This document shows, in pieces, positions 1 through 9,946 of a stretch of 64,000 nt of DNA (positions within the stretch are counted from its first letter, which is position 1; every line of letters begins with the position of its first letter). This stretch comes from Aquabacterium humicola. GTDB lineage: Bacteria > Pseudomonadota > Gammaproteobacteria > Burkholderiales > Burkholderiaceae_C. The position numbers were made by a program, and so were the translations under genes. The stretch is from positions 1,922,001 through 1,986,000 of the forward strand of contig NZ_JARGNB010000001.1 in the NCBI RefSeq assembly GCF_030167915.1. Reading direction: 5' to 3'. Under the pieces are notes generated by a model. That model was not told where the DNA came from. It ran no database searches and saw only the letters and a list, made by a program, of their open reading frames with translations.

Positions 1-944
1 TGCAGGCCAACGAGATCGACACCATCCTCAAGCTGCCGAAGACGCTGGGAGAACGCGTGATCGGCCAGGACCACGCGATGGAGATGATCGCCAAGCGCAT
101 CCAGACCTCGCGCGCCGGCCTCGACAACCCGAACAAGCCGATCGGCGTGTTCATGCTCGCCGGCACCTCCGGCGTCGGCAAGACCGAAACCGCGCTCGCG
201 CTGGCCGAGGCGCTGTACGGCGGCGAGCAGAACCTGATAACGATCAACATGAGCGAGTACCAGGAGGCGCACACCGTCTCGTCGCTCAAGGGCGCGCCCC
301 CCGGGTACGTCGGCTACGGCGAAGGCGGCGTGATGACCGAGGCGGTGCGGCGCAAGCCCTACTCGGTGGTGCTGCTCGACGAGGTCGAGAAGGCCCACCC
401 GGACGTGCACGAGATCTTCTTCCAGGTCTTCGACAAGGGCTTCATGGAGGACGGCGAGGGCCGCTTCATCGACTTCAAGAACACGCTGATCCTGCTGACG
501 ACCAACGCCGGCACCGAGATGATCGCCAGCCTCTGCAAGGACCCCGAGCTGATGCCCGATCCGGAGGGCATGGCCAAGGCGCTGCGCGAGCCGCTGCTGA
601 AGATCTTCCCGCCGGCGCTGCTCGGGCGGCTGGTGACGATCCCGTACTACCCGCTGTCCGACGACATGCTCGGCCGCATCGTCAAGCTGCAGCTCGGACG
701 CATCAAGAAGCGGGTCGAGCAGCGCTACAAGATCCCGTTCGAGGTCGACGACGAGGTGATCAAGCTGGTCGTCTCGCGCTGCACCGAGAGCGAATCGGGC
801 GGCCGCATGATCGACGCGATCCTCACCAACACGATGCTGCCGGCGGTCAGCCGCGAGTTCCTGCAGCGCATGATGGAAGGCCAGCCGATCACCCAGGTGC
901 GCGTCAAGGTGAGCGACTCGGACTTCGCCTACGACTTCGGCTGA
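1..944 (+). CDS. clpV: ClpV/TssH, T6SS sheath-recycling AAA+ ATPase (3' part)
   Basis: This is the C-terminal part of ClpV (TssH), the hexameric cytoplasmic ATPase that disassembles contracted TssB/TssC sheath. The gene enters the window already open: the frame runs from base 3, so the GTG at 57 is an internal valine and not a start. What is visible is the second AAA+ module. Walker A (GTSGVGKT) is encoded near bases 162-185, Walker B (VVLLDEVEKAH) near 366-398, and a sensor-1-like LLTTNAGTE near 495. These are followed by the GRLVTIPYYPLS segment and the small C-terminal domain. The ALLGRLVTIPYYPL stretch is typical of ClpV and not of the housekeeping ClpB, and the neighbouring T6SS genes agree. 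It ends in TGA, 62 bases before the peptidase gene on the same strand, so cotranscription is plausible. The N-terminal sheath-binding domain and first AAA+ module lie outside the window. Confidence 0.93.
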   Translation, partial: QANEIDTILKLPKTLGERVIGQDHAMEMIAKRIQTSRAGLDNPNKPIGVFMLAGTSGVGKTETALALAEALYGGEQNLITINMSEYQEAHTVSSLKGAPPGYVGYGEGGVMTEAVRRKPYSVVLLDEVEKAHPDVHEIFFQVFDKGFMEDGEGRFIDFKNTLILLTTNAGTEMIASLCKDPELMPDPEGMAKALREPLLKIFPPALLGRLVTIPYYPLSDDMLGRIVKLQLGRIKKRVEQRYKIPFEVDDEVIKLVVSRCTESESGGRMIDAILTNTMLPAVSREFLQRMMEGQPITQVRVKVSDSDFAYDFG

Positions 945-1006
945 GCGTCGCGCCGGACGCACGCCAGCCCCATCCCATCCCGCCACGAAAACCCGGAGAA
1001 AGGTCC

Positions 1007-2026
1007 ATGGCCACGATCCCCAGCTACGACGAGTGGATGAAGCGCACCAAGCGCGGCCTGCTGCAGACGCGCAGCGACGAGCTGAAGGACGTCGACAAGG
1101 CGCTCAAGCGCTACGACGGCAACAAGTCGGTCGACAACAAGAAGCTGCTGCGCGACGAGCTCGAGAAGTGGAAGAAGAGCAAGGGCACCGGCGACCAGTG
1201 GAAGCTGAGCATCCGCAATACCAAGGACCAGATCGTCGAGGAGCTCGACGAGGCGCTGAAGCCCTATCGGGTCGGCGGCACGCCGGCGTGGGTCGCGCCG
1301 CCGCTGCCGCTGAACCCGGCGGCGGGCAGCGTGCACCTGGGCCAGAGCTTCGAGCATGCGAACTCGAAGGAACGCGTCGACGTGCCGCAGGCCTTCAAGC
1401 GCGCGCAGGCGCTGATCTCGCGCGCCTTCCAGGGCATCACGCAGGCCCGCCTGGCCACCACGCCGCAGCGCGCGATCTACGAGACATGGTTCGGCACCTG
1501 GTCGCAGACCCGCTTCGCGACGGTGTTCAACACGGTCAAGGAACTGCACGACGCGCTGCACCTGAAACCGGTGGTGCTGTACTACCGCGGCAAGAACGCC
1601 CAGGGGCCGACCGACTGCCCCGCAGAGGGGGGCGACATCGCCGGCGAGAACTTCTTCGGCGCCGCGTGGAAGCCGAAGGACCTGCCGCCGGAGCTCGACC
1701 GCAAGTTCACCTACATCTTCCTCGGCAAGGCCTTCTTCAAGTCGGGCATGTACGCCAACGACTCGATCGCCGGCGTGATCATCCACGAGCTGAGCCATTC
1801 GATCTGCGGCACCGACGACGTCAACTACAAGGGCGAGGACACCTACGGCCCCGACCTGTGCAAGCGGCTGGCCACCGAGAAGCCGGACCTCGCGGTGTTC
1901 AATGCCGACAGCTACGAGTACCTGTGCGAGAACTTCCAGAACACGCTCTTCGTGCCGAAGCCGAAGACCATGAACCTGCCGAAGAAGGCCTCGATCGCGC
2001 TGCAGATGCGCGCTCCGGTGGTCTGA
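1007..2026 (+). CDS. Aspzincin (M35-like) metallopeptidase, putative T6SS effector
   Basis: This 339-residue protein carries an HELSH zinc motif (His260, Glu261, His264) followed closely by GTDD (268-271). That is the HExxH plus GTxD arrangement of the aspzincin/M35 lysine-specific endopeptidase group, where the aspartate (probably Asp271) is the third zinc ligand. Tyr274 and the NADSYEY segment also fit the family. The first 90 residues are highly charged and probably helical. No signal peptide or membrane segment is visible, so any export would have to use a dedicated machine. The ATG is preceded by a good ribosome site (GGAGAAAGG, about 993-1001). Its position just after clpV suggests that it is secreted by this T6SS, or that it processes a T6SS component. 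Effector status is an inference: no dedicated immunity gene was recognised beside it. The peptidase assignment is firmer than the role. Confidence 0.8.
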   Translation: MATIPSYDEWMKRTKRGLLQTRSDELKDVDKALKRYDGNKSVDNKKLLRDELEKWKKSKGTGDQWKLSIRNTKDQIVEELDEALKPYRVGGTPAWVAPPLPLNPAAGSVHLGQSFEHANSKERVDVPQAFKRAQALISRAFQGITQARLATTPQRAIYETWFGTWSQTRFATVFNTVKELHDALHLKPVVLYYRGKNAQGPTDCPAEGGDIAGENFFGAAWKPKDLPPELDRKFTYIFLGKAFFKSGMYANDSIAGVIIHELSHSICGTDDVNYKGEDTYGPDLCKRLATEKPDLAVFNADSYEYLCENFQNTLFVPKPKTMNLPKKASIALQMRAPVV

Positions 2027-2054
2027 GCGCGGCGATGCGCCGCGCGCGCCACGC

Positions 2055-3395
2055 ATGAGCGCTTCCGACGCGCCGGTCGGTGCCGACCTCGCCGCCGCGC
2101 TCGCGGCCGCCATCGAGCTGCTGCGCAGCGAACGGCTGCCGGAGGCGGAAGCCGCGCTCGACGCGCTGCTGGCCTGCTGGCCGCAGCAACCGGACGCGCT
2201 GCATTACCTCGGCGTGCTGCGCCACGCGCAAGGGCGCGCCGACGACGCGGTGACGCTGGTGCGGCAGTCGCTGGCGGTGGCGCCGGGCAACGTCGGTGCG
2301 TGGAACAACCTGGGCAACATCCTGCTGCTGGCGCAGCGCTTCGACGAGGCGGCCGAGGCCTACGAGGCCAGCGTGGACGCGGCGCAGGGCACGCCGGAAG
2401 CCTCGCGCGCGCTCGACAACCTGGCGGTGCTGTACCGCCGGCAGGGGCAGGCGGCCGCGGCCGAGCGGGTCGCGCGGCGCGCGATCGAGCTGAACCCGGA
2501 CGATGGGGATGCCTGGTACCGGCTGTCGCAGTCGCTGCTCGACCAGGGCCAGGTGCGCGAGGGCCTGCTCGCCAACAGCCGCGCGGTCGCCTTGTGGCCG
2601 CGCCACCAGCAGGCGCGCAGCGACGTGCTGCGCGCGCTGGTGCTGCTGGGCGAACGGCAGCGCGCGGCGGCGCTGTACCGCGAATGGCTGGACGAGGAGC
2701 CCGACAATCCCGTCGTGCAGCACCTGCTCGCCGCCAGCTCCGGCGAGTCGACGCCGGAGCGCGCCAGCGATGCCTACGTCGAGCAGGTCTTCGACAGCTT
2801 CGCCGCGTCCTTCGACGCCAAGCTCGAGTCGTTGAATTACCGCGCGCCGTCGCTGGTCGCGCAGGCGCTGCGCGAGGCCGTCGGCGAGCCGGCCGGCGAC
2901 CTGCAGATCGCCGACCTCGGCTGCGGCACCGGCCTGTGCGGCCCGCTGCTGCGACCCTTCGCGGCGCGGCTGGCCGGCTGCGACCTGTCGGTGGGCATGC
3001 TGCGCCAGGCCCAGGCCCGCCGCGCCTACGACCAGCTGCACAAGGCCGAGCTCGGCCACTACCTGCGCACGCAGCCCGATGATTTCGACGTGCTGGTGTC
3101 CGCCGACACGCTGATCTATTTCGGCGACCTGCACGCGGTGATGCACGACGCGCACACCGCGCTGCGCGCCGGCGGCTGGCTGATCTTCACCGTCGAAGCC
3201 TTGGCCGAGAACGACCCGGCGCCGCTGCAGCTGCAGCCGCACGGCCGTTATGCGCACCGGCGCAGCCATGTCGAGCAGGCGCTTGCCGCCGCCGGCCTGG
3301 CGCCCGACGCCATCACCGCCGAGACGCTGCGCACCGAAGGCGGCAAGCCGGTCGGCGGCTGGCTGGTGCGCGCGCGCAAGCTGCAACACGCCTGA
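2055..3395 (+). CDS. TPR protein fused to SAM-dependent methyltransferase
   Basis: This 446-residue protein has two parts. Residues about 10-230 form tetratricopeptide repeats with characteristic spacing (for example ALHYLGVLRHAQGRADDA and AWNNLGNILLLAQRFDEA). Residues about 250-440 form a class I methyltransferase. Motif I is IADLGCGTGLCGP at about 285-297, followed by the acidic loop CDLSVGML and the VLVSADTLIYFGDL region of motif IV. TPR-methyltransferases of this kind are annotated in bacteria, but their substrates are mostly unknown. It starts 29 bases after the peptidase gene and is followed by vgrG1, so it sits inside the T6SS locus. The TPR part could hold a partner for methylation, possibly the peptidase or a VgrG, but nothing in the sequence shows which. 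There is no signal peptide, so it is expected to be cytoplasmic. Confidence 0.82.
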   Translation: MSASDAPVGADLAAALAAAIELLRSERLPEAEAALDALLACWPQQPDALHYLGVLRHAQGRADDAVTLVRQSLAVAPGNVGAWNNLGNILLLAQRFDEAAEAYEASVDAAQGTPEASRALDNLAVLYRRQGQAAAAERVARRAIELNPDDGDAWYRLSQSLLDQGQVREGLLANSRAVALWPRHQQARSDVLRALVLLGERQRAAALYREWLDEEPDNPVVQHLLAASSGESTPERASDAYVEQVFDSFAASFDAKLESLNYRAPSLVAQALREAVGEPAGDLQIADLGCGTGLCGPLLRPFAARLAGCDLSVGMLRQAQARRAYDQLHKAELGHYLRTQPDDFDVLVSADTLIYFGDLHAVMHDAHTALRAGGWLIFTVEALAENDPAPLQLQPHGRYAHRRSHVEQALAAAGLAPDAITAETLRTEGGKPVGGWLVRARKLQHA

Positions 3396-3404
3396 AACAG
3401 CCGG

Positions 3405-3421
3405 TGTGACCTTCGGCGCTG
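3405..3421 (+). promoter_or_regulatory. Shared box upstream of vgrG1
   Basis: The sequence GTGACCTTCGGCGCTGG lies 77 bases before the vgrG1 start. It is nearly identical to the box before vgrG2 (11089-11103), differing by one base in TGAC[C/T]TTCGGCGCTG. In both places a CGCGCC stretch and a TCCCCC run follow. The repetition in two non-coding gaps suggests a regulatory site, or a trace of duplication of the module including its leader. No sigma-70 promoter is obvious. The function is inferred. Confidence 0.4.
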
Positions 3422-3483
3422 GCCCGGCCGCGCCGGTCCCCCGACCATCGGGGCACCGCACGAGCGCATCCGAAGTCCGTCCC

Positions 3484-6189
3484 ATGCCGATCGCCATCAC
3501 GCTGACCACGCCGCTGCCGCCTGCCGACCTGCGCTTCGAGGCGCTGACCCATTCCGCCGGGCTGTCGACGCTCGAGGAAACGCGGCTGCAGCTGCTGAGC
3601 GAAAAGGCCGACCTCGTGCCCGAGCAGCTGCTGGGGCACCCGGTCGACGTGGCGATCGAGCTGCGCGACGGCGCCAAGCGCCACTTTCACGGCTACGTCG
3701 CCCGCTTCGCCTTCGGCCGCCACCAGGGCCGCTACTACGGCTACCAGGCCGAGGTGGTGCCCTGGCTGTGGTTCCTGACGCGGCGCGCCGACTGCCGCAT
3801 CTTCCAGGACATGGACGTCCAGGAAATCGTCGAGAAGGTCTTCGAGAAGCACGCGGCGATCGCCAGCTACGAGTTCAAGCTGACGCGCCTGTACCGCAAG
3901 CGCACGTACTGCGTGCAGTACCGCGAGACCGACTTCAACTTCGTCGCGCGCCTGCTCGAGGACGAGGGCATCTACTGGTACTTCGAGCACACCGAAGGGC
4001 ATCACAAGCTGATCCTCGTCGACATGGCCTCGGCGCATGCCGCGGTGCCGGGCTTCGAGGCGTTGCCGTTCTACGCCAACACCGGGCAGCTGTCGCCCGA
4101 CGTCGACTTCGTCACCAACTGGAACTTCTCGCGCGGCGTCGCCAGCGGCGGCGTGGCGATGACCAGCTACAACTTCGAGTACCCCAAGAGCGCGCTGAAG
4201 GTCGCGCAGGCGGTGCAGCGGCAGTACGAGCTGTCGGCCTACGAGATGTTCGACTTCCAGGGCGACTACCAGGAAGTCTCCGACGGCCAGCAGCTGGCCG
4301 AGAACCGCATGGACGAGCTGCAGGCGCGCTTCGAGCAGGTCAGCGCGACGACCAATGCGCAGGGGCTCGCCACCGGCCACCTGTTCTCGCTGACGCGCCA
4401 TCCGCGCGGCGACCAGAACGCCGAGTTCCTCGTCGTGCAGACGCAGATCCGCGCCTCGATGACCGGCAGCGAAGCCGCCGGCGGCGGTGGCGGCGGCATC
4501 GGCAACGACGGCGAATACAGCTGCACCTTCAACGCGCTGCGCTCGTCGCAGCAGTTCCGCCCGGCGCGGCGCACGCCCAAGCCCTTCGTGCAGGGGCCGC
4601 AGTCGGCGGTCGTCGTCGGCGGCTCGGGCGACGAGATCTTCACCGACGCGCAGGGCCGGGTGAAGGTGCAGTTCCACTGGGACCGCTACGGCCAGAAGAA
4701 CGAGCACAGCTCCTGCTGGATGCGCGTGTCGCACCCGTGGGCCGGCAAGAGCTTCGGCATGATCCACATCCCGCGCGTCGGCCAGGAGGTCATCGTCGAC
4801 TTCCTCGAAGGCGACCCGGACCAGCCGCTGGTGACCGGCCGCGTCTACAACGCCGACCAGACCCCGCCGTGGCAGCTGCCCGGCGCCGCGACGCAGAGCG
4901 GCATCCTGACCCGCTCGACCAAGGGCGGCGCCTACGGCAACGCCAACATGCTGCGCTTCGAGGACAAGAAGGGCAGCGAGATGCTGGACCTGCATGCCGA
5001 GAAGGACATGTCCACCGTCGTCGAGAACGACCAGTCCTCCAGCATAGGCCGCGACCGCACCGAGCAGATCATGCGCGACCGGCGGGTGACCGTCGACCGC
5101 AAGGACACGCTGATCGTCAACAAGGCCGGCCGCTTCGTCACCGTGGCCGCGGGCGGCGAGGAAGTCAACGTCACCGGCGGGCGCAAGTACAACGTCAAGG
5201 GCGGGCTCGACCAGAACACCATCCTCAACGGCCGCATCACGAAGATCACCGGGCCGGAGTCGCTGGGCGTCACGGGCGACGTGCTCCGCGTCGTCAACGG
5301 CAAGACCACCGACATCCACAACGGCGACTTCAAGGTCGGCGTCACCGGCAACATCGTGTGCTCGGCCACCGGCACGGTCAACATGACCGCCGGCGGCGCG
5401 GTCGAGTACGTCGGCCCCAGCTTCAAGTGGACGACGCCGGGCAACCTCGAGTACTTCGGCAACCAGTTCAACCGCACGGTGAACCAGGCCAACGACGTCT
5501 TCCTCGGCCCCAACACCGGCACCTACATGGGCGCGGTGGCCAACACCCTCGTCGCCGGCGTGCGCGAGACCTTCGTCGGCCTGAAGAACTCGCTCGAGCT
5601 GTCGCTGGCGACCACCTGCACCATCGGTGCGTCGATCAACACCTCGATCTCCGCGGCGCTCAACGCCGGGTTGTCGGCGACCATCGAGATGATGGCCGGC
5701 CCCGAGCTGGTGATGGGTCCGCTGGGCCTGGAGCAGAAGTCGATCGACGTCGCGCAGAGCGCGCTGAAGGTGATCACCGGCGGCGGCGGCGCGGGCGGCG
5801 GCGGTGGCGGCGGTGGGGCCGCGGCGGCGGCGGCCGTCGGTGCGGGCGTCGGCCTGAGCGTGGGCGCCGCCATCGGCAACGCGATGGCCGCCTACGAGGA
5901 CATCGCCAAGTTCCTCGAGGACGTCAAGAAGGCGCCGAACTACGGTGAGGCGCGCAGCATGCTCGACGGCCCGACCCTGACCTCGATGGTGGCGACGATC
6001 TTCAGCGCCGGCACCAACGTCTACGAAGACGCGCATCCGGAACAGTCCGACGCCAAGATGAAGGAAAAGCAGGCCGAGATGAAGAAGCAGGCGGAAGCGC
6101 AGGCGGCGGCCGACCAGGCCGCGGCGCAGAAGGCGATGGACGCTTCGGCGAATCCGCCGGCGCCCGGCGGCGCGGGCGCCGGCCACTGA
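3484..6189 (+). CDS. vgrG: VgrG1, T6SS spike protein with extended C-terminus
   Basis: VgrG (TssI) trimers form the puncturing spike on the Hcp tube. The start chosen is the ATG at 3484, because the protein then aligns with the N-terminus of the second VgrG ([15 protein letters not shown] against LTSPLPAADLRFDSM). Longer in-frame extensions overlap the upstream gene. The resulting 901-residue protein has the gp27-like base (about 1-370), a gp5-like OB domain starting near residue 388 ([11 protein letters not shown], then [11 protein letters not shown] near 437), and a beta-helix stem. The C-terminal part differs completely from VgrG2. After residue 765 there is a glycine/alanine run, then a hydrophobic helix, and then a charged lysine/alanine/glutamine-rich tail likely to be coiled-coil (about 850-890). 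That extension may dock the DUF2169-pentapeptide protein encoded four bases downstream. No enzymatic motif was recognised in the tail. Confidence 0.95.
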   Translation: MPIAITLTTPLPPADLRFEALTHSAGLSTLEETRLQLLSEKADLVPEQLLGHPVDVAIELRDGAKRHFHGYVARFAFGRHQGRYYGYQAEVVPWLWFLTRRADCRIFQDMDVQEIVEKVFEKHAAIASYEFKLTRLYRKRTYCVQYRETDFNFVARLLEDEGIYWYFEHTEGHHKLILVDMASAHAAVPGFEALPFYANTGQLSPDVDFVTNWNFSRGVASGGVAMTSYNFEYPKSALKVAQAVQRQYELSAYEMFDFQGDYQEVSDGQQLAENRMDELQARFEQVSATTNAQGLATGHLFSLTRHPRGDQNAEFLVVQTQIRASMTGSEAAGGGGGGIGNDGEYSCTFNALRSSQQFRPARRTPKPFVQGPQSAVVVGGSGDEIFTDAQGRVKVQFHWDRYGQKNEHSSCWMRVSHPWAGKSFGMIHIPRVGQEVIVDFLEGDPDQPLVTGRVYNADQTPPWQLPGAATQSGILTRSTKGGAYGNANMLRFEDKKGSEMLDLHAEKDMSTVVENDQSSSIGRDRTEQIMRDRRVTVDRKDTLIVNKAGRFVTVAAGGEEVNVTGGRKYNVKGGLDQNTILNGRITKITGPESLGVTGDVLRVVNGKTTDIHNGDFKVGVTGNIVCSATGTVNMTAGGAVEYVGPSFKWTTPGNLEYFGNQFNRTVNQANDVFLGPNTGTYMGAVANTLVAGVRETFVGLKNSLELSLATTCTIGASINTSISAALNAGLSATIEMMAGPELVMGPLGLEQKSIDVAQSALKVITGGGGAGGGGGGGGAAAAAAVGAGVGLSVGAAIGNAMAAYEDIAKFLEDVKKAPNYGEARSMLDGPTLTSMVATIFSAGTNVYEDAHPEQSDAKMKEKQAEMKKQAEAQAAADQAAAQKAMDASANPPAPGGAGAGH
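5779..5838 (+). repeat. GGC-rich tract coding a Gly/Ala run in VgrG1
   Basis: A run of GGC/GGT codons followed by GCG/GCC codons encodes about 12 glycines with one alanine and then a polyalanine stretch, starting at residue 766 of VgrG1. It separates the beta-helix stem from the C-terminal helical tail and probably acts as a flexible hinge. Such slippage-prone repeats can vary in length between strains. Confidence 0.8.
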
Positions 6190-6193
6190 TCCC

Positions 6194-8800
6194 ATGCAGG
6201 TCCACAAGCCTGCCTGTGTCGGCCTCGGCAGCCGCGTCGTCCAGCACCGCGGCAAGCTCGGACTGAGCATCTCCGCGACGCTGTACTTTCCGTTCCGTTC
6301 GGCCGAGCCCTTCGGCCTGTGGGCCGAAGCGTCGATGTGGCGCTTCCTTGCCAAGGAGATGGCCGAGCCGATCGTCGACGAAGGCGTCATCAAGACGCAG
6401 CCGGAGTTCCTGGTGCACGGCATCGCCTGCCCGCCGGACGGCCCGGCGCCCGCCTGCGCGGTGCGCGCGACGGTGGGCAGCGTGCAGAAGACGCTGGTCG
6501 TGCATGGCGACCGGCGCTGGGTCGGCCGCCAGCCCAGCGAGGCCGAGCCGTTCGCGCAACTGCCGCTGGACTGGACCCGGTCCTACGGTGGCCCGGCGTT
6601 CGCCGCCAACCCGGTCGGCCGCGGCCACGCGCCCGCCGAGGACGGCACGCACTGGCTGCCGAACATCGAGTACCCCAACGCGCCGACCACGCATCCGGAC
6701 AAGCCGCTGCCGCCGGCGGGCTTCGGCCGCATCGATCCGATGTGGACGCAGCGCGCGCAGCACCGCGGCACCTACGACGAGCAGTGGCTGCCGAACCATG
6801 CGCCGGGCTTCCCGCCCGACCTCGACTGGCGCCACTTCAACCTCGCGCCGCCCGACCAGTGGCTGCCGCAGCCGCTGCGCGGCGACGAGGCGTTCTCCTT
6901 CGACAACCTGCACCCGGGCAAGCGCAAGGTCGAGGGCCGCCTGCCGCCGCTGGCCTGCCGCGCCTTCATCCGCTACGGCTCGGGGCCGCTTCAGGGCAAG
7001 CTGCGCCACGTGCCGCTGGCGCTGTCGACGCTGTGGTTCTTCCCGCATGCCGAGTGCGGCGTGATGGTGTTCCACGGCCTCGCCAACTGCGCCGAGGACG
7101 ACGCGGCCGACGTGCAGACGCTGATGTGCGCGGTCGAGCGCATCGGCCAGCATCGCCCCGAGGAGCACTACCTCGATGTGCTGCAGCGGCGCGAGGACCC
7201 GAAGCTCGGCGCGCTGTTCGCGCTGATCGAGTCCGACCTCGCGCCCACCGACCTCGACCTGGTGGACCCCGAGATGGCCGCCGCCGAGGCCGACTACCAG
7301 GTGCAGGGCTTCGTCGGCGAGGCGCAGTTCCGCGGCGCCGAGGTCAAGCTCGACATGGTGCGCAAGGACCTGATCGCCAAGGGGCTGGACCCCGATGCGC
7401 TCGGCGTCAAGCCGCTGGTGCGGCAGCGGCCGCCGACGCTGTCCGAGCTGCCGGCGCTGGTCGAGAAGACCATGCGCGAGGGTCTGCAGGAAACCGCCCG
7501 CGCGGCGATCGCCGCAGCCAAGGACATCGTCGAGGCCAAGCGCAAGGCAGAGCAGCATGGCGTCGATCTCGCGAAGATGAAGGTCAAGGGACCGCCGCAG
7601 TTCAAGGCCGCGCGCGAGCTGGCGATGCTGGCGACGCAGCTGAAGCACCACCCCGATCCGCAGGCCGGTGCGGCCAAGCTGCTGGCCGTCGCGCCCAAGC
7701 TGGCCGAGGCCGAAGGCGCGCAGCGCCTGGCCTACCGGCTCGGTGCGCACCTCCAGGAGCCGGCCGATGCGCTGCCGCCGGAGGACTCCGATCCGCGGCG
7801 CGCGCAGGTGATCGCGCTGCTGAAGCAAGGCAAGAGCCTGGCGCTGACCGGTCTGACCGGCGTCGACCTGTCGGGCATCGATTTCACCGGCGCCGACCTG
7901 ACCGGCGCGCACCTCGAGAGCGCGAACCTGCGCGGCGCGAAGCTGGCGGGCGCGAAGCTCGCCGAGGCCGTGCTCGCCCATGCGCAGCTGCAGGGCGCCG
8001 ACCTGCGCGGCGCGCAGCTGCAGCGCGCCAACCTGGGTGGCGCCGCGCTCGCCGGCGCGGTGTTCGACGAGGCCGATTGCAGCCACGCGAACTTCGGCAC
8101 CTGCGTGCTCGACGAGGTGTCCTTCGTGCGCGCGGTCCTGATGCAGACGCAGTGGCTCGACTGCCAATTCGGCCGCTGCGACTGGCGCGGCGCCAATGCC
8201 GCCAGCGTGATGCTGCTGAAGCACACGCTCGACGGCCTGGTCGCCGACGGTGCCGACTTCTCGCAGGCCAACTTCATCGAGTGTTCGCTGGCCGGCACGC
8301 GCTTCGTGCAGGCGCGGCTCGCGTCGGCCAACTTCATCACCTGCAACCTGTCCGGTGCGGTCTTCACCGGCGCGCAGCTGCCGCAATGCATCTTCGCGCA
8401 GGGCTGCGACCTGCAGCGGGCCGACTTCGCGCAGGCCCGGTTGCCGGGCGCCAACCTGCGCGGCGCCAGGCTGGCCGGCGCGCGTTTCACGCAGGCCGAC
8501 GCCGCGGGCGCCGACTTCTCCGAAGCCGATCTCACCGAGGCGCAGCTCGAAGGCGCGTCCTTCGCCGGCGGGCTGCTGATCCGCACCCGCTTCGAACGCG
8601 CGCGCGCCGCGCAGAGCAACTGGATGAATGCCATCGCCCAGAAGGCCGACCTGCGCGGCACCGACCTGCGCGGCGCCAACCTCTACGGCGCCGATGTCTC
8701 GCAGGTGCTGATCGACGAGCACACGCAGCTGGCCGGCGCGCTGAACGACCGCATGAAGATCCACCCGCGCCGCCGCGCACCGACGGTGACCGGGACATGA
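6194..8800 (+). CDS. DUF2169 adaptor fused to pentapeptide repeats
   Basis: This 868-residue protein combines an N-terminal DUF2169 domain (about 1-300, with [22 protein letters not shown] and RIDPMW segments) with a C-terminal pentapeptide-repeat domain from about residue 555 to 850 (many A(D/N)LxG units). Between them is a charged, lysine-rich helical region (about 400-550). DUF2169 proteins are found beside vgrG and PAAR-like genes and are regarded as adaptors that help load effectors onto the spike. The pentapeptide part should fold as a right-handed quadrilateral beta-helix, a shape suited to a rigid rod or protein-binding surface. The gene begins four bases after vgrG1 and is clearly in its operon. 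The fusion is larger than the 362-residue stand-alone DUF2169 protein in the second module. No nuclease, lipase or peptidase motif was seen. Confidence 0.88.
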   Translation: MQVHKPACVGLGSRVVQHRGKLGLSISATLYFPFRSAEPFGLWAEASMWRFLAKEMAEPIVDEGVIKTQPEFLVHGIACPPDGPAPACAVRATVGSVQKTLVVHGDRRWVGRQPSEAEPFAQLPLDWTRSYGGPAFAANPVGRGHAPAEDGTHWLPNIEYPNAPTTHPDKPLPPAGFGRIDPMWTQRAQHRGTYDEQWLPNHAPGFPPDLDWRHFNLAPPDQWLPQPLRGDEAFSFDNLHPGKRKVEGRLPPLACRAFIRYGSGPLQGKLRHVPLALSTLWFFPHAECGVMVFHGLANCAEDDAADVQTLMCAVERIGQHRPEEHYLDVLQRREDPKLGALFALIESDLAPTDLDLVDPEMAAAEADYQVQGFVGEAQFRGAEVKLDMVRKDLIAKGLDPDALGVKPLVRQRPPTLSELPALVEKTMREGLQETARAAIAAAKDIVEAKRKAEQHGVDLAKMKVKGPPQFKAARELAMLATQLKHHPDPQAGAAKLLAVAPKLAEAEGAQRLAYRLGAHLQEPADALPPEDSDPRRAQVIALLKQGKSLALTGLTGVDLSGIDFTGADLTGAHLESANLRGAKLAGAKLAEAVLAHAQLQGADLRGAQLQRANLGGAALAGAVFDEADCSHANFGTCVLDEVSFVRAVLMQTQWLDCQFGRCDWRGANAASVMLLKHTLDGLVADGADFSQANFIECSLAGTRFVQARLASANFITCNLSGAVFTGAQLPQCIFAQGCDLQRADFAQARLPGANLRGARLAGARFTQADAAGADFSEADLTEAQLEGASFAGGLLIRTRFERARAAQSNWMNAIAQKADLRGTDLRGANLYGADVSQVLIDEHTQLAGALNDRMKIHPRRRAPTVTGT

Positions 8801-8858
8801 GCACGACCAGCCGTTCCGAAGGGCTCATCCCGAAGCACTCAGTGCGGAGGGCAGTCCC

Positions 8859-9920
8859 GTGAGCACGCCCAGCCTGACCATCGTCGACCTCACGCTGCTG
8901 GCGACCCACGGCGAGCCCATCGTCGGCCACCAGCTGCAGGGCATCCAGCTCGCGCGCGCGCCGCTGCCGGGCGCGGTGTTCAGCCGCGTCAATTTCCAGG
9001 AAGCCGACTTCAGCGGCGCCGACCTGCGCGAGGCGGTCTTCGACCAGTGCGACTTCACCGGCGCCAATTTCAGCGGCGCGCAGCTGCGCGCGGCGGTCTT
9101 CAACCGCTGCCGCTTCCAGCAGGTGCAGGCCGCCGGCGCGAAGATGCACGCGGCGAAGTTCGTCGACACCGGCCTGCAGGACACGGTGCTCACCGGCGCC
9201 GATCTGAACCTGGCCGCGTTCCACCGCTGCCGCCTGTCGCGCGCGCAGCTCGGCGGCGCGCTGATCGACCGCAGCACCTTCGTCGGCTGCGCCTTCCCGC
9301 AGGCGGTGCTGCGGCAGGTCGCCTTCCACCAGGTCACGCTGTCCGGCGTCGACCTGGAAGGCGCCGACTGGGCGGGTTCGAGCTTTGCCGGAGTCGTCTT
9401 CCACGAGGTGAACCTCGACGGCCGCAGCTTCGCCGGCCTTCGCCTGACCGGCTGCCAGTTCCCCGGCAGCTCGCTGCAGAACGCCGACTTCGAAGGCGCG
9501 ACGCTGACGCAGAGCAACTTCCAGGCGGTGCCGCTGGGCGCCGCGAACTTCACCCGGGCCGACGCGGCGATGGCGATCTTCGTCAAGGCCCGCGCGCAAG
9601 GCGCCCGCTTCGGCGGCGCGCGGCTGCGCCACGCGCTCTTCGCCGAGGCCCAGCTCGACCGCTGCGTGTTCGACGGGGCCGATCTCTATCAAGGTTACTT
9701 CGCGGACGCCACGCTGCAGCAATGCAGCCTGCGCGACTGCGAGCTGACCTATGCCGATTTTTCGCGCGCCCGCCTGCCGCAGTGCCAGCTGCAGGGCAGC
9801 CGGCTCGAACGCGCGAAGTTCCACCGTGCCGAGCTGGCCGGCACCGAGCTGCCGGCGGGCCATGGTTCGCTCGGCACCGACCCCGTGCAGGCCAAGGCCG
9901 AGCTCTGGCCCAACGGCTGA
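8859..9920 (+). CDS. Pentapeptide-repeat protein
   Basis: This 353-residue protein is made almost wholly of pentapeptide repeats (ADFSGADLREAVF, GANFSGAQLRAAVF and similar) from about residue 20 to 345. A single long right-handed beta-helix is therefore expected. The GTG at 8859 is chosen because GGAGGG stands 7 bases upstream and the protein then opens with MSTPSLTIVDLTLLATHG; no in-frame ATG fits. It follows the DUF2169-pentapeptide gene by 58 bases and shares its repeat style, suggesting that the two arose by duplication of the repeat domain or that they bind each other. Stand-alone pentapeptide proteins can mimic DNA and inhibit gyrase (MfpA/Qnr), but the T6SS setting makes a structural or adaptor role more likely. 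That role is inferred. Confidence 0.85.
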   Translation: MSTPSLTIVDLTLLATHGEPIVGHQLQGIQLARAPLPGAVFSRVNFQEADFSGADLREAVFDQCDFTGANFSGAQLRAAVFNRCRFQQVQAAGAKMHAAKFVDTGLQDTVLTGADLNLAAFHRCRLSRAQLGGALIDRSTFVGCAFPQAVLRQVAFHQVTLSGVDLEGADWAGSSFAGVVFHEVNLDGRSFAGLRLTGCQFPGSSLQNADFEGATLTQSNFQAVPLGAANFTRADAAMAIFVKARAQGARFGGARLRHALFAEAQLDRCVFDGADLYQGYFADATLQQCSLRDCELTYADFSRARLPQCQLQGSRLERAKFHRAELAGTELPAGHGSLGTDPVQAKAELWPNG

Positions 9921-9946
9921 CCTTCATCGTTTTCAGGAGTGCCTCG

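Noticed and set aside
3313-6423. A minus-strand open frame of about 1,000 codons opposite vgrG1
   Set aside because: Composition is typical of antisense GC-rich frames (alanine, arginine, leucine, histidine runs), and vgrG1 on the other strand is certain.
8797-8862. A 21-codon frame beginning at the ATG overlapping the end of the DUF2169-pentapeptide gene
   Set aside because: It has no ribosome site of its own and ends at the next gene start. It might couple translation, but there is not enough support to call it a gene.
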